This document shows, piece after piece, positions 49,095-59,645 of a DNA stretch of 64,000 nucleotides. Below the pieces are notes generated by a model that saw only the letters and a list, made by a program, of their open reading frames with translations, was not told the DNA's origin and did not search any database. Position 1 is the first letter of the stretch. Each line of letters begins with the position of its first letter. Position numbers and translations under genes: made by a program. The stretch is from Flavimaricola sp. (lineage in GTDB: Bacteria > Pseudomonadota > Alphaproteobacteria > Rhodobacterales > Rhodobacteraceae), in assembly GCA_029255105.1 (NCBI GenBank), contig JAQWWH010000041.1, positions 31,493 to 95,492 of the forward strand, read 5' to 3'.

Positions 49095-50651
49095 ATGACA
49101 CAGCATGATCGCCTCCTAATCATCGACTTTGGCTCTCAGGTCACTCAGCTTATCGCGCGCCGCCTGCGCGAGTTGAATGTATACTGCGAGATTCATCCCT
49201 TTCAGAATGTGACCCCCGACTTCCTTGCGGACTTCGCCCCCAAAGCGGTGATCCTGTCGGGCGGACCGGCCAGCGTGATCGACGCAGGCTCCCCCCGCCC
49301 GCCCGAGGCGGTGTTCGACCTGGGCGTTCCGGTTCTGGGCATCTGCTATGGCCAGCAGGTGATGATGGAGATGCTGGGCGGCAAGGTCGAACGCGGCGAC
49401 GGCACCGCCGAATTTGGACGCGCCTATGTGACGCCGGCCGCTGAACGCCTTGACCTGCTCAATGGCTGGTTTGCCGAAAACCGCGAACAGGTCTGGATGA
49501 GCCATGGCGATCACGTCAGCCGGATTGCCCCGGGTTTCCGCGTCTTCGGCACCTCGCCAAACGCCCCTTTTGCCATCACCGCCGACACGGACAGGCATTT
49601 CTACGCCGTTCAGTTCCACCCGGAGGTGCATCACACCCCCAATGGCAAGATGCTCTACGAGAATTTTGTAAAGGCCGCAGGCTTTACCGGCGACTGGACC
49701 ATGGGCGCCTACCGCGAAGAGGCAATCCGTCTGATCCGCGAACAGGTCGGCGACAAGAAGGTCATCTGCGCCCTGTCCGGCGGTGTCGACAGCTCGGTCG
49801 CGGCGGTTCTGTTGCACGAGGCCATCGGCGACCAGCTGACCTGTGTCTTTGTCGATCACGGTCTTCTGCGTCTGGGCGAGGCCGAGCAGGTCGTGGGCAT
49901 GTTCCGCGAACACTACAACCTGCCTCTGATCCACGCCGATGAGACAGAGCTGTTCCTGTCGGCCCTCGACGGCGTCAGCGACCCCGAGACCAAGCGCAAG
50001 ATAATCGGCGGCCTGTTCATTGATGTGTTCCAGAAATACGCCAATGACATCGAAGGGGCAGAATTCCTGGCCCAAGGGACCCTGTACCCTGACGTCATCG
50101 AAAGCGTCTCGTTCAGCGGTGGCCCCAGCGTTACGATCAAAAGCCATCACAACGTCGGTGGCCTGCCCGAAAAGATGGGCCTGAAACTGGTGGAGCCGCT
50201 GCGCGAGCTGTTCAAGGACGAGGTTCGCGCCCTTGGTCATGAGTTGGGTCTGCCCGCCTCCTTCATCGGGCGTCATCCCTTCCCCGGTCCCGGTCTTGCC
50301 ATTCGCTGCCCCGGTGAGATCACCCGTGAAAAGCTTGAGATCCTGCGCAAGGCGGATGCGGTCTTTATCGACCAGATCCGCCGCCACGGCCTTTATGATG
50401 AGATCTGGCAGGCGTTTGTCGCCATCCTTCCGGTTCGCACGGTTGGCGTTATGGGTGATGGCCGCACCTATGATTTCGCCTGCGCCCTGCGTGCGGTCAC
50501 AAGTGTGGACGGGATGACTGCGGATTATTATCCCTTTACCCACGATTTCCTTGGTGAAACCGCGACGCGCATCATCAATGAGGTCAAGGGCATCAACCGG
50601 GTCACTTACGACATCACCTCCAAACCGCCCGGAACCATCGAGTGGGAGTGA
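49095..50651 (+). CDS. guaA: GMP synthase (glutamine-hydrolyzing)
   Basis: [65 protein letters not shown]. Confidence 0.97.
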   Translation: MTQHDRLLIIDFGSQVTQLIARRLRELNVYCEIHPFQNVTPDFLADFAPKAVILSGGPASVIDAGSPRPPEAVFDLGVPVLGICYGQQVMMEMLGGKVERGDGTAEFGRAYVTPAAERLDLLNGWFAENREQVWMSHGDHVSRIAPGFRVFGTSPNAPFAITADTDRHFYAVQFHPEVHHTPNGKMLYENFVKAAGFTGDWTMGAYREEAIRLIREQVGDKKVICALSGGVDSSVAAVLLHEAIGDQLTCVFVDHGLLRLGEAEQVVGMFREHYNLPLIHADETELFLSALDGVSDPETKRKIIGGLFIDVFQKYANDIEGAEFLAQGTLYPDVIESVSFSGGPSVTIKSHHNVGGLPEKMGLKLVEPLRELFKDEVRALGHELGLPASFIGRHPFPGPGLAIRCPGEITREKLEILRKADAVFIDQIRRHGLYDEIWQAFVAILPVRTVGVMGDGRTYDFACALRAVTSVDGMTADYYPFTHDFLGETATRIINEVKGINRVTYDITSKPPGTIEWE

Positions 50652-50730
50652 CGGGTAAGCCCCAGGGCACGGACCTGTTCTGACAGACATTGGGCGCCCC
50701 CGGTACCGGCCCGGCGCCGGAGCGACGAGT

Positions 50731-51633
50731 ATGGCAGATCCTCAGACGACCCCCTTTGTGCCCAAGGACGGAACCGTTCTTCAGGCGGGGCTGTGGATGA
50801 TCGGGGCTATAACCTCGTTCACCGCCATGGCGATTGCAGGCCGTGCGGTCAGCTTTGACCTCGATACCTTTGAAATCATGCTATACCGCAGCATGACGGG
50901 CATCTGCATCGTGGTCATTGTGGGGATCGCCACAGGCGCACTGTCGCAGGTCCGGCTGCACCGGCCCGGCCTTCATCTTGCCCGCAATCTTGCCCACTTC
51001 ACCGGACAGAACCTCTGGTTCTACGCCATCACCGTAGCCCCTCTGGCCCAGGTCTTTGCGCTTGAGTTCACGACACCGCTTTGGGTCATCGTCCTGTCGC
51101 CGCTTTTGCTGGGCGAAAGGCTGACCCGGATCGGGGTCGTCGCCACACTTATCGGCTTTGTCGGGATCCTGATCGTGGCCCGTCCCAGTGCCGCCTCTCT
51201 CAATGTGGGCGTCCTGACGGCCGCCATGAGTGCGGTCTGTTTCGCCCTCACCGCCATCGCCACCCGCAAGCTGACGCGCACCGAAACCACCATGAGCATC
51301 CTGCTGTTCCTGACCGTGTTTCAAGGCGTCTTCGGTCTGATCTGCGCGGGATTTGACGGGGACATCACCCTGCCAACGGCCACAACCGCCCCTTGGGTGG
51401 TGCTGATCGGCTGCGCCGGGCTATTGGCGCATTACTGCCTGACCACCGCATTGTCGCTGGCCCCGGCCAGCGTGGTCATGCCCATCGACTTTGCCCGCCT
51501 GCCGGTCATCGCCGTCGTCGGCGCGCTGGTCTATGCGGAACCGCTTGATCCGCTTGTGTTTCTGGGGGCTGCGCTGATTTTCGGCGGCAACTGGCTGAAC
51601 ATCAGAAGTGGTCAGCCAGCCCGCAAGTCCTGA
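50731..51633 (+). CDS. DMT superfamily (EamA) transporter
   Basis: 300 aa, about 10 TM; NLAHFTGQNLWFYAITVAPLAQVFALEFTTPLWVIVLSPLLLGERL. Confidence 0.9.
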   Translation: MADPQTTPFVPKDGTVLQAGLWMIGAITSFTAMAIAGRAVSFDLDTFEIMLYRSMTGICIVVIVGIATGALSQVRLHRPGLHLARNLAHFTGQNLWFYAITVAPLAQVFALEFTTPLWVIVLSPLLLGERLTRIGVVATLIGFVGILIVARPSAASLNVGVLTAAMSAVCFALTAIATRKLTRTETTMSILLFLTVFQGVFGLICAGFDGDITLPTATTAPWVVLIGCAGLLAHYCLTTALSLAPASVVMPIDFARLPVIAVVGALVYAEPLDPLVFLGAALIFGGNWLNIRSGQPARKS

Positions 51634-51660
51634 TCAGCCCCTAGATTACACCGATGCCCA

Positions 51661-51680
51661 AAAGTTACGCATGTAACTTT
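51661..51680. promoter_or_regulatory. Operator-like inverted repeat upstream of FadL-type porin gene
   Basis: AAAGTTAC-GCAT-GTAACTTT (8-4-8), about 90 bp upstream of 51771. Confidence 0.6.
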
Positions 51681-51770
51681 GATACATGGAACGCGACGTC
51701 AGTATTTGACCGATGAACCATCTCAATTAAGGGTGCTGCGACAGTAACGTTCATGTGACGGGGAGAGAAC

Positions 51771-52916
51771 ATGAAGATTGCAGGCGTAACGGGCACGATC
51801 CTTTTGTTAACGACTACGACGGCCGGCGCCGTGGGTCTGGATCGCTCGAACCAGGACATCACCGCCATTTTTGAGACCGGTAATTATGTCGAGCTGAGCT
51901 ACGGCATGATCATGCCCAGCCTTTCAGGCGCTGATCTGGCAGGCTTTGGTGGAGCCGCCTACGACAGCGTCGGCGAGGACTTTGGCCAGATCGGCGGCAG
52001 CATTAAGTATCAGATCAACCCGCGCATGTCGGTGGCTGTGATCTTTGACCAGCCCTTTGGCGTGGACGTCCTGTACCCTGGTAGCCCTGCAACCACCATG
52101 CTGGGCGGGACCGAGGCCCGCCTGGACAGCGCGGCCATCACAGCGATCGGGCGCTATGCGCTCAACGACAACTTCAGCATTCATGCCGGTGTTCGCGGCC
52201 AGCAACTGAGTGGCGACATCACTCTGTCCGGCCAGGGCTATGGCGGCCTGAACGGCTACAATGTCGAACTGCAAAACAGCACGGGCTATGGCTATGTTGT
52301 CGGCGCCGCATTCGAGCGTCCAGACATCGCACTGCGCCTGGCCGTAACCTATCAGAGCGCGATCACCCATGACTTCAACTCGGTCGAGACCCTCGGCGGT
52401 GTGGCCCTTTCCGCCCTGCCCCCAGCCGCAACAGGCGGTCTGGACGGGATTGGCGTGACCACGGTCGAGGCGCCGCAGGCCGTCAACATCGATTTTCAGA
52501 CGGGCATCATGGCCGACACCTTGCTGTTCGGCCAGATCCGCTATGCCCAATATGCCGATACAATCGTGTCGCCCGAGTTCTTTGCCCTGGCCACCTCTGG
52601 CGGCAGCCTGACCGACATCGACAGCGGGACCAGCTACAGCCTTGGCATCGGCCGACGGTTCACGGACGCCTTCTCGGGCTCGATCTCGGTCGGCTATGAG
52701 GCCGAAGGCGATCCGCTTGTGTCGCCCTTGTCACCAACGAACGGCAACACCTCGGTCAGCGTCGGTGGTCAGTATTCCTTTGACAACGTCGTCCTGTCGG
52801 GTGGCCTTCGCTATACCGTTTTTGGCAATGCCCAGCCCGAGACTGCCGTGGCTGTTGCGGACTTTACCGACAACAGCGCTCTGTCCGCCGGGTTCAGCAT
52901 CGGCTTCCGGTTCTGA
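51771..52916 (+). CDS. FadL/OmpP1/TodX-type outer membrane transport protein
   Basis: 381 aa, signal peptide, beta-barrel-like; RMSVAVIFDQPFGVDVLYPG; C-terminal SAGFSIGFRF. Confidence 0.83.
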   Translation: MKIAGVTGTILLLTTTTAGAVGLDRSNQDITAIFETGNYVELSYGMIMPSLSGADLAGFGGAAYDSVGEDFGQIGGSIKYQINPRMSVAVIFDQPFGVDVLYPGSPATTMLGGTEARLDSAAITAIGRYALNDNFSIHAGVRGQQLSGDITLSGQGYGGLNGYNVELQNSTGYGYVVGAAFERPDIALRLAVTYQSAITHDFNSVETLGGVALSALPPAATGGLDGIGVTTVEAPQAVNIDFQTGIMADTLLFGQIRYAQYADTIVSPEFFALATSGGSLTDIDSGTSYSLGIGRRFTDAFSGSISVGYEAEGDPLVSPLSPTNGNTSVSVGGQYSFDNVVLSGGLRYTVFGNAQPETAVAVADFTDNSALSAGFSIGFRF

Positions 52917-52955
52917 CCTAATACCTGGTCCGTCATTGGACCGCGAATGACACCG

Positions 52956-52985
52956 AGGGCCCTGCAAACCGCAGGGCCCTTTTTC
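52956..52985 (+). terminator. Rho-independent terminator
   Basis: agggccctgc-AAACC-gcagggccct followed by TTTTC; 10-bp perfect stem. Confidence 0.9.
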
Positions 52986-53043
52986 GTGATGGACAAGCAG
53001 GTTCCGGATTGCGGACTGGGACCCTGGCGGTCTAGCTGGCCGC

Positions 53044-54012
53044 ATGAAAGCGCCATCCCAAACACAGGTCACCATGACATCCCGCAGCTGGGCGGCCTTG
53101 TGCCTTCTGGCCTGTCTTTGGGGGTTCTCATTTCTGGGAATGCGGGTTGCCCTGAATGAGGTTGGCCCCTTTGCCGTTGTCGCCCATCGGACCATCTGGG
53201 CGATGATCCTGCTTTGGCTCTATCTGCTGGCAAGGGGCATCCCGATGCCGCGGGGGCGGCGGATCTGGGTGGCCTTTGCGGTCATGGGACTGTTCAACAA
53301 CATGATCCCCTTCAGCCTGATCGCCTGGGGACAGCAATCGATCGAGACGGGGCTGGCGTCGATCCTGAACGCCTCTACCGCGGTTTGGGGGGTTCTGCTG
53401 GCGGCGATGATCCAGCCCGACGAACGGCTGACCCCACGGCGGGCCATCGGGGTGGCCATCGGGTTTGTGGGCGTTGCAACCGCCATCGGGCTAAGCAACC
53501 TGCGGGCGCTTGATCTGCGCTCGGTCAGTCAGCTTGCGATTCTCGGGGCGGCGGTCAGCTACGGCATCGCCGGTGTCTGGGCGCGCAGGCGGCTGCAAGG
53601 ACTGCGGCCCGAGGTTGCGGCAACGGGGATGTTGACCTGCTCGGCCCTTGTCATGCTGCCGGTGGCCAGCTTTGTCGAAGGGCCGATCCGGTTTGACCTG
53701 TCCCTGAACACCTGGGCCGCGCTGGCCTATGTGTCGATCGTCGCCACCGGGCTGGCGTATCTGTTGTACTACCGGGTCCTGTCGGCGGCGGGCAGCGGCA
53801 ATGCCATGCTGACGACGCTTCTGGTCGCCCCCGTCGCCATCGTTGCCGGTGCGGTGATCCTGGGCGAGGCCCTGCCCGCCCGCGCCTTTGCCGGGTTCGG
53901 GCTGATTGCCCTGGGGCTCGTGGTGCTGGACGGGCGACTGACGGGGCGACTGACGGGACGACTGCTCGGGCAACCCAAGAAATCTCTGGCGCCCCCCGCC
54001 CCGCCCGGCTAG
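53044..54012 (+). CDS. DMT superfamily (EamA) transporter
   Basis: 322 aa; WAALCLLACLWGFSFLGMRVALNEVGPFAVVAHRTIWAMILLW; second EamA domain. Confidence 0.9.
   Translation: MKAPSQTQVTMTSRSWAALCLLACLWGFSFLGMRVALNEVGPFAVVAHRTIWAMILLWLYLLARGIPMPRGRRIWVAFAVMGLFNNMIPFSLIAWGQQSIETGLASILNASTAVWGVLLAAMIQPDERLTPRRAIGVAIGFVGVATAIGLSNLRALDLRSVSQLAILGAAVSYGIAGVWARRRLQGLRPEVAATGMLTCSALVMLPVASFVEGPIRFDLSLNTWAALAYVSIVATGLAYLLYYRVLSAAGSGNAMLTTLLVAPVAIVAGAVILGEALPARAFAGFGLIALGLVVLDGRLTGRLTGRLLGQPKKSLAPPAPPG
53935..53970. repeat. 12-bp tandem repeat (3 copies, third degenerate) in EamA gene C-terminus
   Basis: cgactgacgggg / cgactgacggga / cgactgctcggg; encodes GRLTGRLTGRLLG. Confidence 0.85.
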
Positions 54013-54022
54013 CAAAGGACCC

Positions 54023-54892
54023 ATGATTTATCCAAACGCAAAATCCTGGCTCGAAGCCCCGCAAAAGCGGGTGCTTGTCTTTGCCATGTCGGGTCTGGGC
54101 AAAACCCACATCAGCCACATCCTGCGGGGCAGCGGCGACTGGTTCCACTACTCGGTCGATTACCGCATCGGCACCCGCTACATGGGCGAGCTGATCGCCG
54201 ACAACGCCAAGCGCGAAGCCATGAAGGTGCCGTTTCTGCGTGATCTGCTGTTGTCGGATTCGATCTACATCGGATCGAACATCACCTTTGACAACCTTAA
54301 CCCAGTGTCCACCTACCTGGGCAAACCCGGTGATCCGTCCAAGGGTGGCCTGCCCTTTGCCGAGTACACCCGGCGCCAGGCCGAGTTTGCGGCAGCCGAA
54401 AGGGCGTCCCTACTGGATACCGGTCATTTCATCGACCGCGCGCAGGTGCTTTACGGCTACCCGCATTTCATCTGCGATACCGGTGGGTCGATCTGCGAAT
54501 GGGTCGATCCCGACGACCCCGAAGATCCGATCATGTCGGCATTGGCCGAACGCACGCTGATCGTCTGGATCGAAGGCAGCGAGGCCCACACAGAAGAGCT
54601 TGTCCGCCGCTTTGACAAAGCGCCCAAACCCATGGCCTATCAGCCCGAATTCCTGGCCAAGGCCTGGGCTGATTATCTCGCCGAAACCGCATTGAACGAG
54701 GCCGAGGTCGACCCCGACACCTTTATCCGATGGACCTACGCAAGAGCGCTGGCGCACCGGCAGCCGCGCTATGCGGCCATGGCCAAACGCTGGGGCCTGA
54801 CCCTTCCGGCCCATGATCTGGCACAGGTGACCTCCGAGGCGGGATTCGTGAGCCTCATTGCCAGCGCCTTGGACACCCGAAGCGACAGTTAG
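54023..54892 (+). CDS. Conserved hypothetical P-loop ATPase-like protein
   Basis: 289 aa; Walker A-like RVLVFAMSGLGKTHISHILR. Confidence 0.7.
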   Translation: MIYPNAKSWLEAPQKRVLVFAMSGLGKTHISHILRGSGDWFHYSVDYRIGTRYMGELIADNAKREAMKVPFLRDLLLSDSIYIGSNITFDNLNPVSTYLGKPGDPSKGGLPFAEYTRRQAEFAAAERASLLDTGHFIDRAQVLYGYPHFICDTGGSICEWVDPDDPEDPIMSALAERTLIVWIEGSEAHTEELVRRFDKAPKPMAYQPEFLAKAWADYLAETALNEAEVDPDTFIRWTYARALAHRQPRYAAMAKRWGLTLPAHDLAQVTSEAGFVSLIASALDTRSDS

Positions 54893-55006
54893 GGAGCAGC
54901 GCTTCAGCCCCCCTTACATTTCGGTGTCAAACCTCCATTTCCTGGGCTACAAACCACCTCCCTACGAAACGCCACCATAGTCCAGAACAGCCCAAAAGGC
55001 CCCCCG

Positions 55007-55930
55007 ATGCCCATCAAACTGCCTGCCAATCTGCCCGCCTATGACATCCTGACCCGTGAGGGCGTGATGGTCATGGACGAGGATCATGCATCGCGGCAGG
55101 ATATCCGGCCCCTGCGGATCGGGCTGCTGAACCTGATGCCGAAAAAGATCCAGACCGAGACCCAGTTCACCCGGCTGATCGGGGCCACCCCCCTTCAGAT
55201 CGAGCTAAGCCTGATCCGGATGACCGAGCATCAAACCAAGAACACCGCCGCCGAACATATGGAAGAGTTCTACCGTCCCTTCGCTGAGGTCGAAGCCTCG
55301 GGTGAAAAGTTTGACGGCCTCATCATCACCGGCGCACCGATCGAACATCTGCCCTACGAAGAGGTCAGCTATTGGGACGAGATTACGCGGGTCTTTGACT
55401 GGACCCAGACCCATGTGCATTCGACATTCGGGGTCTGCTGGGGCGGTATGGCGATGATGTATCATTTCCACGGGCTGGCCAAACATATGCTGCCCGCAAA
55501 GGCCTTTGGCTGCTATCGCCACGTCAATCTTGGGCAGGGTGTGCCCCTTTTGCGGGGCTTTTCCGATGACTTCGTCATCCCCGTCAGCCGCTGGACCGAG
55601 ATGCGGCAAGACGAGATCGACGCGGTTCCGGGTCTTGTCACCCTTTTGGCCTCGGCTGACAGCGGGCCTTGCCTGGTGCAGGACGATGCGCACCGGGCGC
55701 TCTATATCTTTAACCACTTCGAATACGACAGCGGCACTTTGAAAGAAGAGTATGACCGCGATGTCGCCAACGGAACCACGATCAACATCCCGATGAACTA
55801 CTATCCCGATGACGATCCCAGCCGGTTGCCCGCCAATCGCTGGAGAAGTCACGCACATCTCCTATATGGCAACTGGATAAACGAGATTTACCAGACAACG
55901 CCCTATGAGATGACCCAAATTGGCTCTTAA
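55007..55930 (+). CDS. metA: Homoserine O-acyltransferase MetA
   Basis: 307 aa; [87 protein letters not shown]. Confidence 0.95.
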   Translation: MPIKLPANLPAYDILTREGVMVMDEDHASRQDIRPLRIGLLNLMPKKIQTETQFTRLIGATPLQIELSLIRMTEHQTKNTAAEHMEEFYRPFAEVEASGEKFDGLIITGAPIEHLPYEEVSYWDEITRVFDWTQTHVHSTFGVCWGGMAMMYHFHGLAKHMLPAKAFGCYRHVNLGQGVPLLRGFSDDFVIPVSRWTEMRQDEIDAVPGLVTLLASADSGPCLVQDDAHRALYIFNHFEYDSGTLKEEYDRDVANGTTINIPMNYYPDDDPSRLPANRWRSHAHLLYGNWINEIYQTTPYEMTQIGS

Positions 55931-56912
55931 AATCGTCCTCGCCACCGCCCTTGTCGCCCTTGCCGGATACGCCGCTCTCGTCAGCTACAGGGCCACGATC
56001 CGCGAGGCCGCGTCAGAGGCCGCCTACCCGCCCGAAGGTCAGTTCGTCACCGTCGATGGCCGCAAGGTGCATGCGGTGGTGGCGGGCAGCGGGCCTGACC
56101 TTGTGCTGATCCACGGGGCCAGCGGCAACACCCGCGATTTCACGTTTTCCTTTCTGGACGGTCTCACAGACCGCTACCGCGTCATCGTCTTTGACCGTCC
56201 GGGCATGGGCTATACCGACCGGGCCGCCGACCGGTATGACAGCGCCTTTACCTCGCGCGCCGAAAGCCCGGCGGAACAGGCCGCCCTGTTGCAGGCTGCT
56301 GCCGCTCAGCTTGGCGCAGATCGCCCCATTGTGTTGGGCCATTCCTACGGCGCAGCCGTAGCCATGGCCTGGGCGCTGAACCATCCCGACACTATCGCAG
56401 CCCTGGTCGATGTGTCCGGGGCGACGATGCCTTGGCCGGGCGCGCTGGGTCTGCTGTACCAGATCAACGGGTCAGCCCTTGGTGGCTTACTTGTCCCGCC
56501 GCAGATCATCGCCTTTGTCCCTGAAAAGGCGATCGAATCCGTTGTGGGCAGCATCTTTGACCCGAACCCCGCCCCGCAAGGCTATGCCCACGCCGTCGGG
56601 GCCACGCTGTCAATCCGGCGCGACAGCCTACGGGCCAATTCGCGGCAGGTGAACGGGTTGCGCCCCTTTGTGGTTGAGATGTCGACCCGCTACGCGGATC
56701 TTTCCCTACCGGTCGAGATTGTGCACGGCGACCTCGACACCATCGTGCCGATGGCAATCCATTCCCAACCGCTTAGCCAGCTGATCCCCGGGGCCAACCT
56801 CACCATTCTGGAAGGCGTTGGTCATATGCCACACCATGTGGCCCCCGAGGCTGTCGAGGCGGCCATTGACCGGGCCGCCGAGCGGGCGAACGACCGGGCC
56901 GGATTGCGCTAG
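55920..56912 (+). CDS. Alpha/beta fold hydrolase
   Basis: 330 aa; [55 protein letters not shown]. Confidence 0.9.
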   Translation: MALKIVLATALVALAGYAALVSYRATIREAASEAAYPPEGQFVTVDGRKVHAVVAGSGPDLVLIHGASGNTRDFTFSFLDGLTDRYRVIVFDRPGMGYTDRAADRYDSAFTSRAESPAEQAALLQAAAAQLGADRPIVLGHSYGAAVAMAWALNHPDTIAALVDVSGATMPWPGALGLLYQINGSALGGLLVPPQIIAFVPEKAIESVVGSIFDPNPAPQGYAHAVGATLSIRRDSLRANSRQVNGLRPFVVEMSTRYADLSLPVEIVHGDLDTIVPMAIHSQPLSQLIPGANLTILEGVGHMPHHVAPEAVEAAIDRAAERANDRAGLR

Positions 56913-56958
56913 CCCGCCTGCACCTCCATATTGGGGGGAACAAGACGGAGACGAGCAG

Positions 56959-57843
56959 ATGTCCCTTCCCTTCGATGGCGCGATCAGCGCCTTCTACAAC
57001 GACCCCGCCAATGCGCACCTCAAGGAGATCCTTGAAGACGCCGGCAAGCACGACGTGCCCAACCCGCGCTTTCCCTATCCCGAGGCGTGGGACAAGGACG
57101 ACTACGAAGACGCGATGGACGATCTGCAGATCGAACTGGTCAAGATGCAGGCCTGGGTCAAAGCGACCGGTGCCCGCGTCGTTCTGGTGTTTGAAGGTCG
57201 TGATGCCGCCGGAAAAGGTGGCACGATCAAGCGGTTGCGCGAAAATCTTAATCCACGGGGTGCGCGTGTCATCGCCCTGCCCAAACCGACCGAAGTCGAG
57301 GCGAGCCAATGGTATTTCCAGCGCTACATCTCGCACCTGCCCGCCGCCGGTGAGATCACGATCTTTGACCGCAGCTGGTACAACCGGGGCGTGGTCGAAC
57401 ACGTCTTTGACTTTTGCACCCCTGAACAGCGCGAACATTGGTTTAGCCAGGTCGGCCCCTTTGAGCGAATGTTGGTGGATGAGGGGATCGTACTTAAGAA
57501 ATTCTGGCTCAACATCGGGCAAGCCACCCAGCTTGAACGGTTCCTGGAGCGTGAGAAAGACCCGCTGAAGCAATGGAAACTTAGCTGGATCGACGTTGAA
57601 GGCCTCAAGAAATGGGCCGCGTACAACAGCGCCATTGCCGAAACGCTGGACCGCACTGACAGCCCTCAGGCGCCCTGGACCGTTGTGCGGGGCGACGACA
57701 AGCGGCGTGCCCGCGCCAGCGTCCTGCGCGAAGTGCTGAATGCGCTGCCCTATGACAACAAGTCCGACAAGGCGATCGGCAAGCGTGACGACAAGATCCT
57801 CGGCACGCCGGATACCTGGCCCGACCTTTGGGGGACCCCCTGA
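56959..57843 (+). CDS. ppk2: Polyphosphate kinase 2
   Basis: ARVVLVFEGRDAAGKGGTIKRLRENLNPRGARVIALPKPTEVEASQWYFQRYISHLPAAGEITIFDRSWYNR. Confidence 0.94.
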   Translation: MSLPFDGAISAFYNDPANAHLKEILEDAGKHDVPNPRFPYPEAWDKDDYEDAMDDLQIELVKMQAWVKATGARVVLVFEGRDAAGKGGTIKRLRENLNPRGARVIALPKPTEVEASQWYFQRYISHLPAAGEITIFDRSWYNRGVVEHVFDFCTPEQREHWFSQVGPFERMLVDEGIVLKKFWLNIGQATQLERFLEREKDPLKQWKLSWIDVEGLKKWAAYNSAIAETLDRTDSPQAPWTVVRGDDKRRARASVLREVLNALPYDNKSDKAIGKRDDKILGTPDTWPDLWGTP

Positions 57844-57846
57844 CCC

Positions 57847-58464
57847 TTGACCAAACGCGGTTATCATCACGGCAATCTGCGCCAGGCCCTTGTTGAGGCC
57901 TGTCTGTCCCTGATCGAAGAAAAGGGGCCGACCGGCTTTACGCTGTCCGAAGCGGCCCGCGAGGCTGGCGTGACGCCTGCCGCCGTCTACCGCCATTTCG
58001 AAGGGCGCGGGGATCTGATCGCCGAGGCGGCGTTGCAGGGCTATGCCATCTTTGCCGAGCTGATGGACCACGCCTACAACAAGGGCAGACCCTCGGCCCT
58101 TGCGGCGTTTGAGGCAACGGGCCGGGCCTATCTCGCCTTTGCCCGTAAGTATCCCGGCCATTACGTTGCGATGTTCGAAAGCGGCATTTCGATTCAGCGC
58201 ACGCCCGAGCTCAACGCCGCCGCGACCCGCGCCATGGGCGTGCTGGAACAGGCCGCAGAAGAGCTGAGCCAGCACATCCCCGCCGACAAACGCCCCCCGC
58301 CCCAGATGTTTTCCGCCCATATCTGGGCAATGAGCCACGGTGTGGTCGAGCTATTCGCCCGCGGCTCACCCGGGACCAAAAGCCCGTTCCCACCGGAGGA
58401 TCTGCTGGAAACAGGGATCGGCGTCTACCTGCGCGGCCTTGGCCTGATCGCGCCGGACAAATAG
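57847..58464 (+). CDS. TetR/AcrR family transcriptional regulator (TTG start)
   Basis: YHHGNLRQALVEACLSLIEEKGPTGFTLSEAAREAGVTPAAVYRHFEGRGDLIAEAAL. Confidence 0.9.
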   Translation: MTKRGYHHGNLRQALVEACLSLIEEKGPTGFTLSEAAREAGVTPAAVYRHFEGRGDLIAEAALQGYAIFAELMDHAYNKGRPSALAAFEATGRAYLAFARKYPGHYVAMFESGISIQRTPELNAAATRAMGVLEQAAEELSQHIPADKRPPPQMFSAHIWAMSHGVVELFARGSPGTKSPFPPEDLLETGIGVYLRGLGLIAPDK

Positions 58465-58468
58465 CGCC

Positions 58469-59224
58469 TCAGGGTTTCAGCCAGCTTTGCGCCTCTGCCG
58501 CCTTGGCCCTTAGCCAGATTGCGTCAAACCCCGCGATAACCCGGTAGCCATTGGCAAAGTGCTGCTTTGCCTGCTCTTCCGACAGGGCGACCTGTCCCAG
58601 AGGGATACCCTTGGCCTGCGCTGCCGCCCGCACCCTTGCCACGGCGGCCATGAAGTCGGGGTTGTCGAACTGACCGGGACACCCCATTGCCGTGCTCAGG
58701 TCGAACTGGGCAGGGATGATGATGTCGATCCCTTCGATCTCGCAGATCTCTTCGATGTTCTCGACAGCCTCGACAGTTTCGATCAACAGCATGCAGACAA
58801 GGTGCGCCTCAATCTTGGTACGGTAGTCCTGCACCGTGGTCTGCCAGCGGGACTGGGCGATGAACGGCCCAAAGCCACGGGTGCCGTTGGGGGGATAGCG
58901 CAGGGTCGCCACGGCCTTGCGCACATCAGCGGGGGTCCGCACCATGGGAAAGCATATGCCCTCCGCCCCCAGATCAAGCGCGCGTTTGACGTTGGCGTCC
59001 GTCGCCTCGACCACCCTGACAAGGGGCGCGCAATCGGTGCCTGCGGTGGCAGCGATCATGGCATGCAGGCTGGCCTGATCGACGGCCCCGTGTTCCTGAT
59101 CGATGATAACGGCGTCGGCCCCTTCGGCGGCGATGGCCTGGGTCACAATGGCTGAGGGGATCGTGCAGATATGGCAGGTCAGACGGCGATCCGTCTCCTG
59201 CAGCTTGGCCTTGAATGACGGCAT
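58469..59224 (-). CDS. HpcH/HpaI aldolase/citrate lyase family protein
   Basis: MPSFKAKLQETDRRLTCHICTIPSAIVTQAIAAEGADAVIIDQEHGAVDQASLHAMI. Confidence 0.9.
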   Translation of the reverse strand: MPSFKAKLQETDRRLTCHICTIPSAIVTQAIAAEGADAVIIDQEHGAVDQASLHAMIAATAGTDCAPLVRVVEATDANVKRALDLGAEGICFPMVRTPADVRKAVATLRYPPNGTRGFGPFIAQSRWQTTVQDYRTKIEAHLVCMLLIETVEAVENIEEICEIEGIDIIIPAQFDLSTAMGCPGQFDNPDFMAAVARVRAAAQAKGIPLGQVALSEEQAKQHFANGYRVIAGFDAIWLRAKAAEAQSWLKP

Positions 59225-59377
59225 GGAGTGGGTCCTTGTGCTGGTTGCACTCAGGCTAGCATAGCCGCTGACCGAACCCACAAAAAAGGGCAAACCCGAA
59301 GGATCACGGCTCTGAACGGCGACCATGCGACGGGCAAAACGTGTTGGTCACAGTCGTGTCGGCCAAGGCTGCAGCCG

Positions 59378-59392
59378 TTAACCAAAAATTAA
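59378..59392. promoter_or_regulatory. Putative CtrA box TTAA-N7-TTAA
   Basis: TTAA CCAAAAA TTAA (followed by C) in the divergent intergenic region upstream of the glycan operon. Confidence 0.65.
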
Positions 59393-59645
59393 CATCTGAT
59401 GGAAAGACTGCGTGGCAGGCGGCACCTAACCTTGCTGACGATTTCATTTGCTCTGAGGACATTCAGTTATGAAGTACTGAAATTTCTCTAGCCCGGCAAA
59501 TGACCCAGAGCCAGCATAAGCCTATCGCTCTCGCAACGTATAGGCTCCAAAAGCAGCATCAATTAAATATTCCTACCCCTTACAGAGCCAAGCAAAGTGC
59601 AACACATTATCCAATTCAACCCAACGGAGAAAGAAATCCATTCTT

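Noticed and set aside
49116-50690. 524-aa minus-strand ORF antisense to guaA
   Set aside because: guaA on the plus strand is unambiguous; long antisense ORFs are expected in GC-rich DNA and this translation shows no recognisable domain.
54893-55006. Possible SAM-II type riboswitch upstream of metA
   Set aside because: Looked for the alphaproteobacterial SAM-II core upstream of metA; I could not form the expected pseudoknot elements by eye. A covariance model search (Rfam SAM-II/SAM-V) would be decisive.
56800-58338. 512-aa minus-strand ORF antisense to ppk2 and tetR
   Set aside because: Shadow ORF over well supported genes; no family features.
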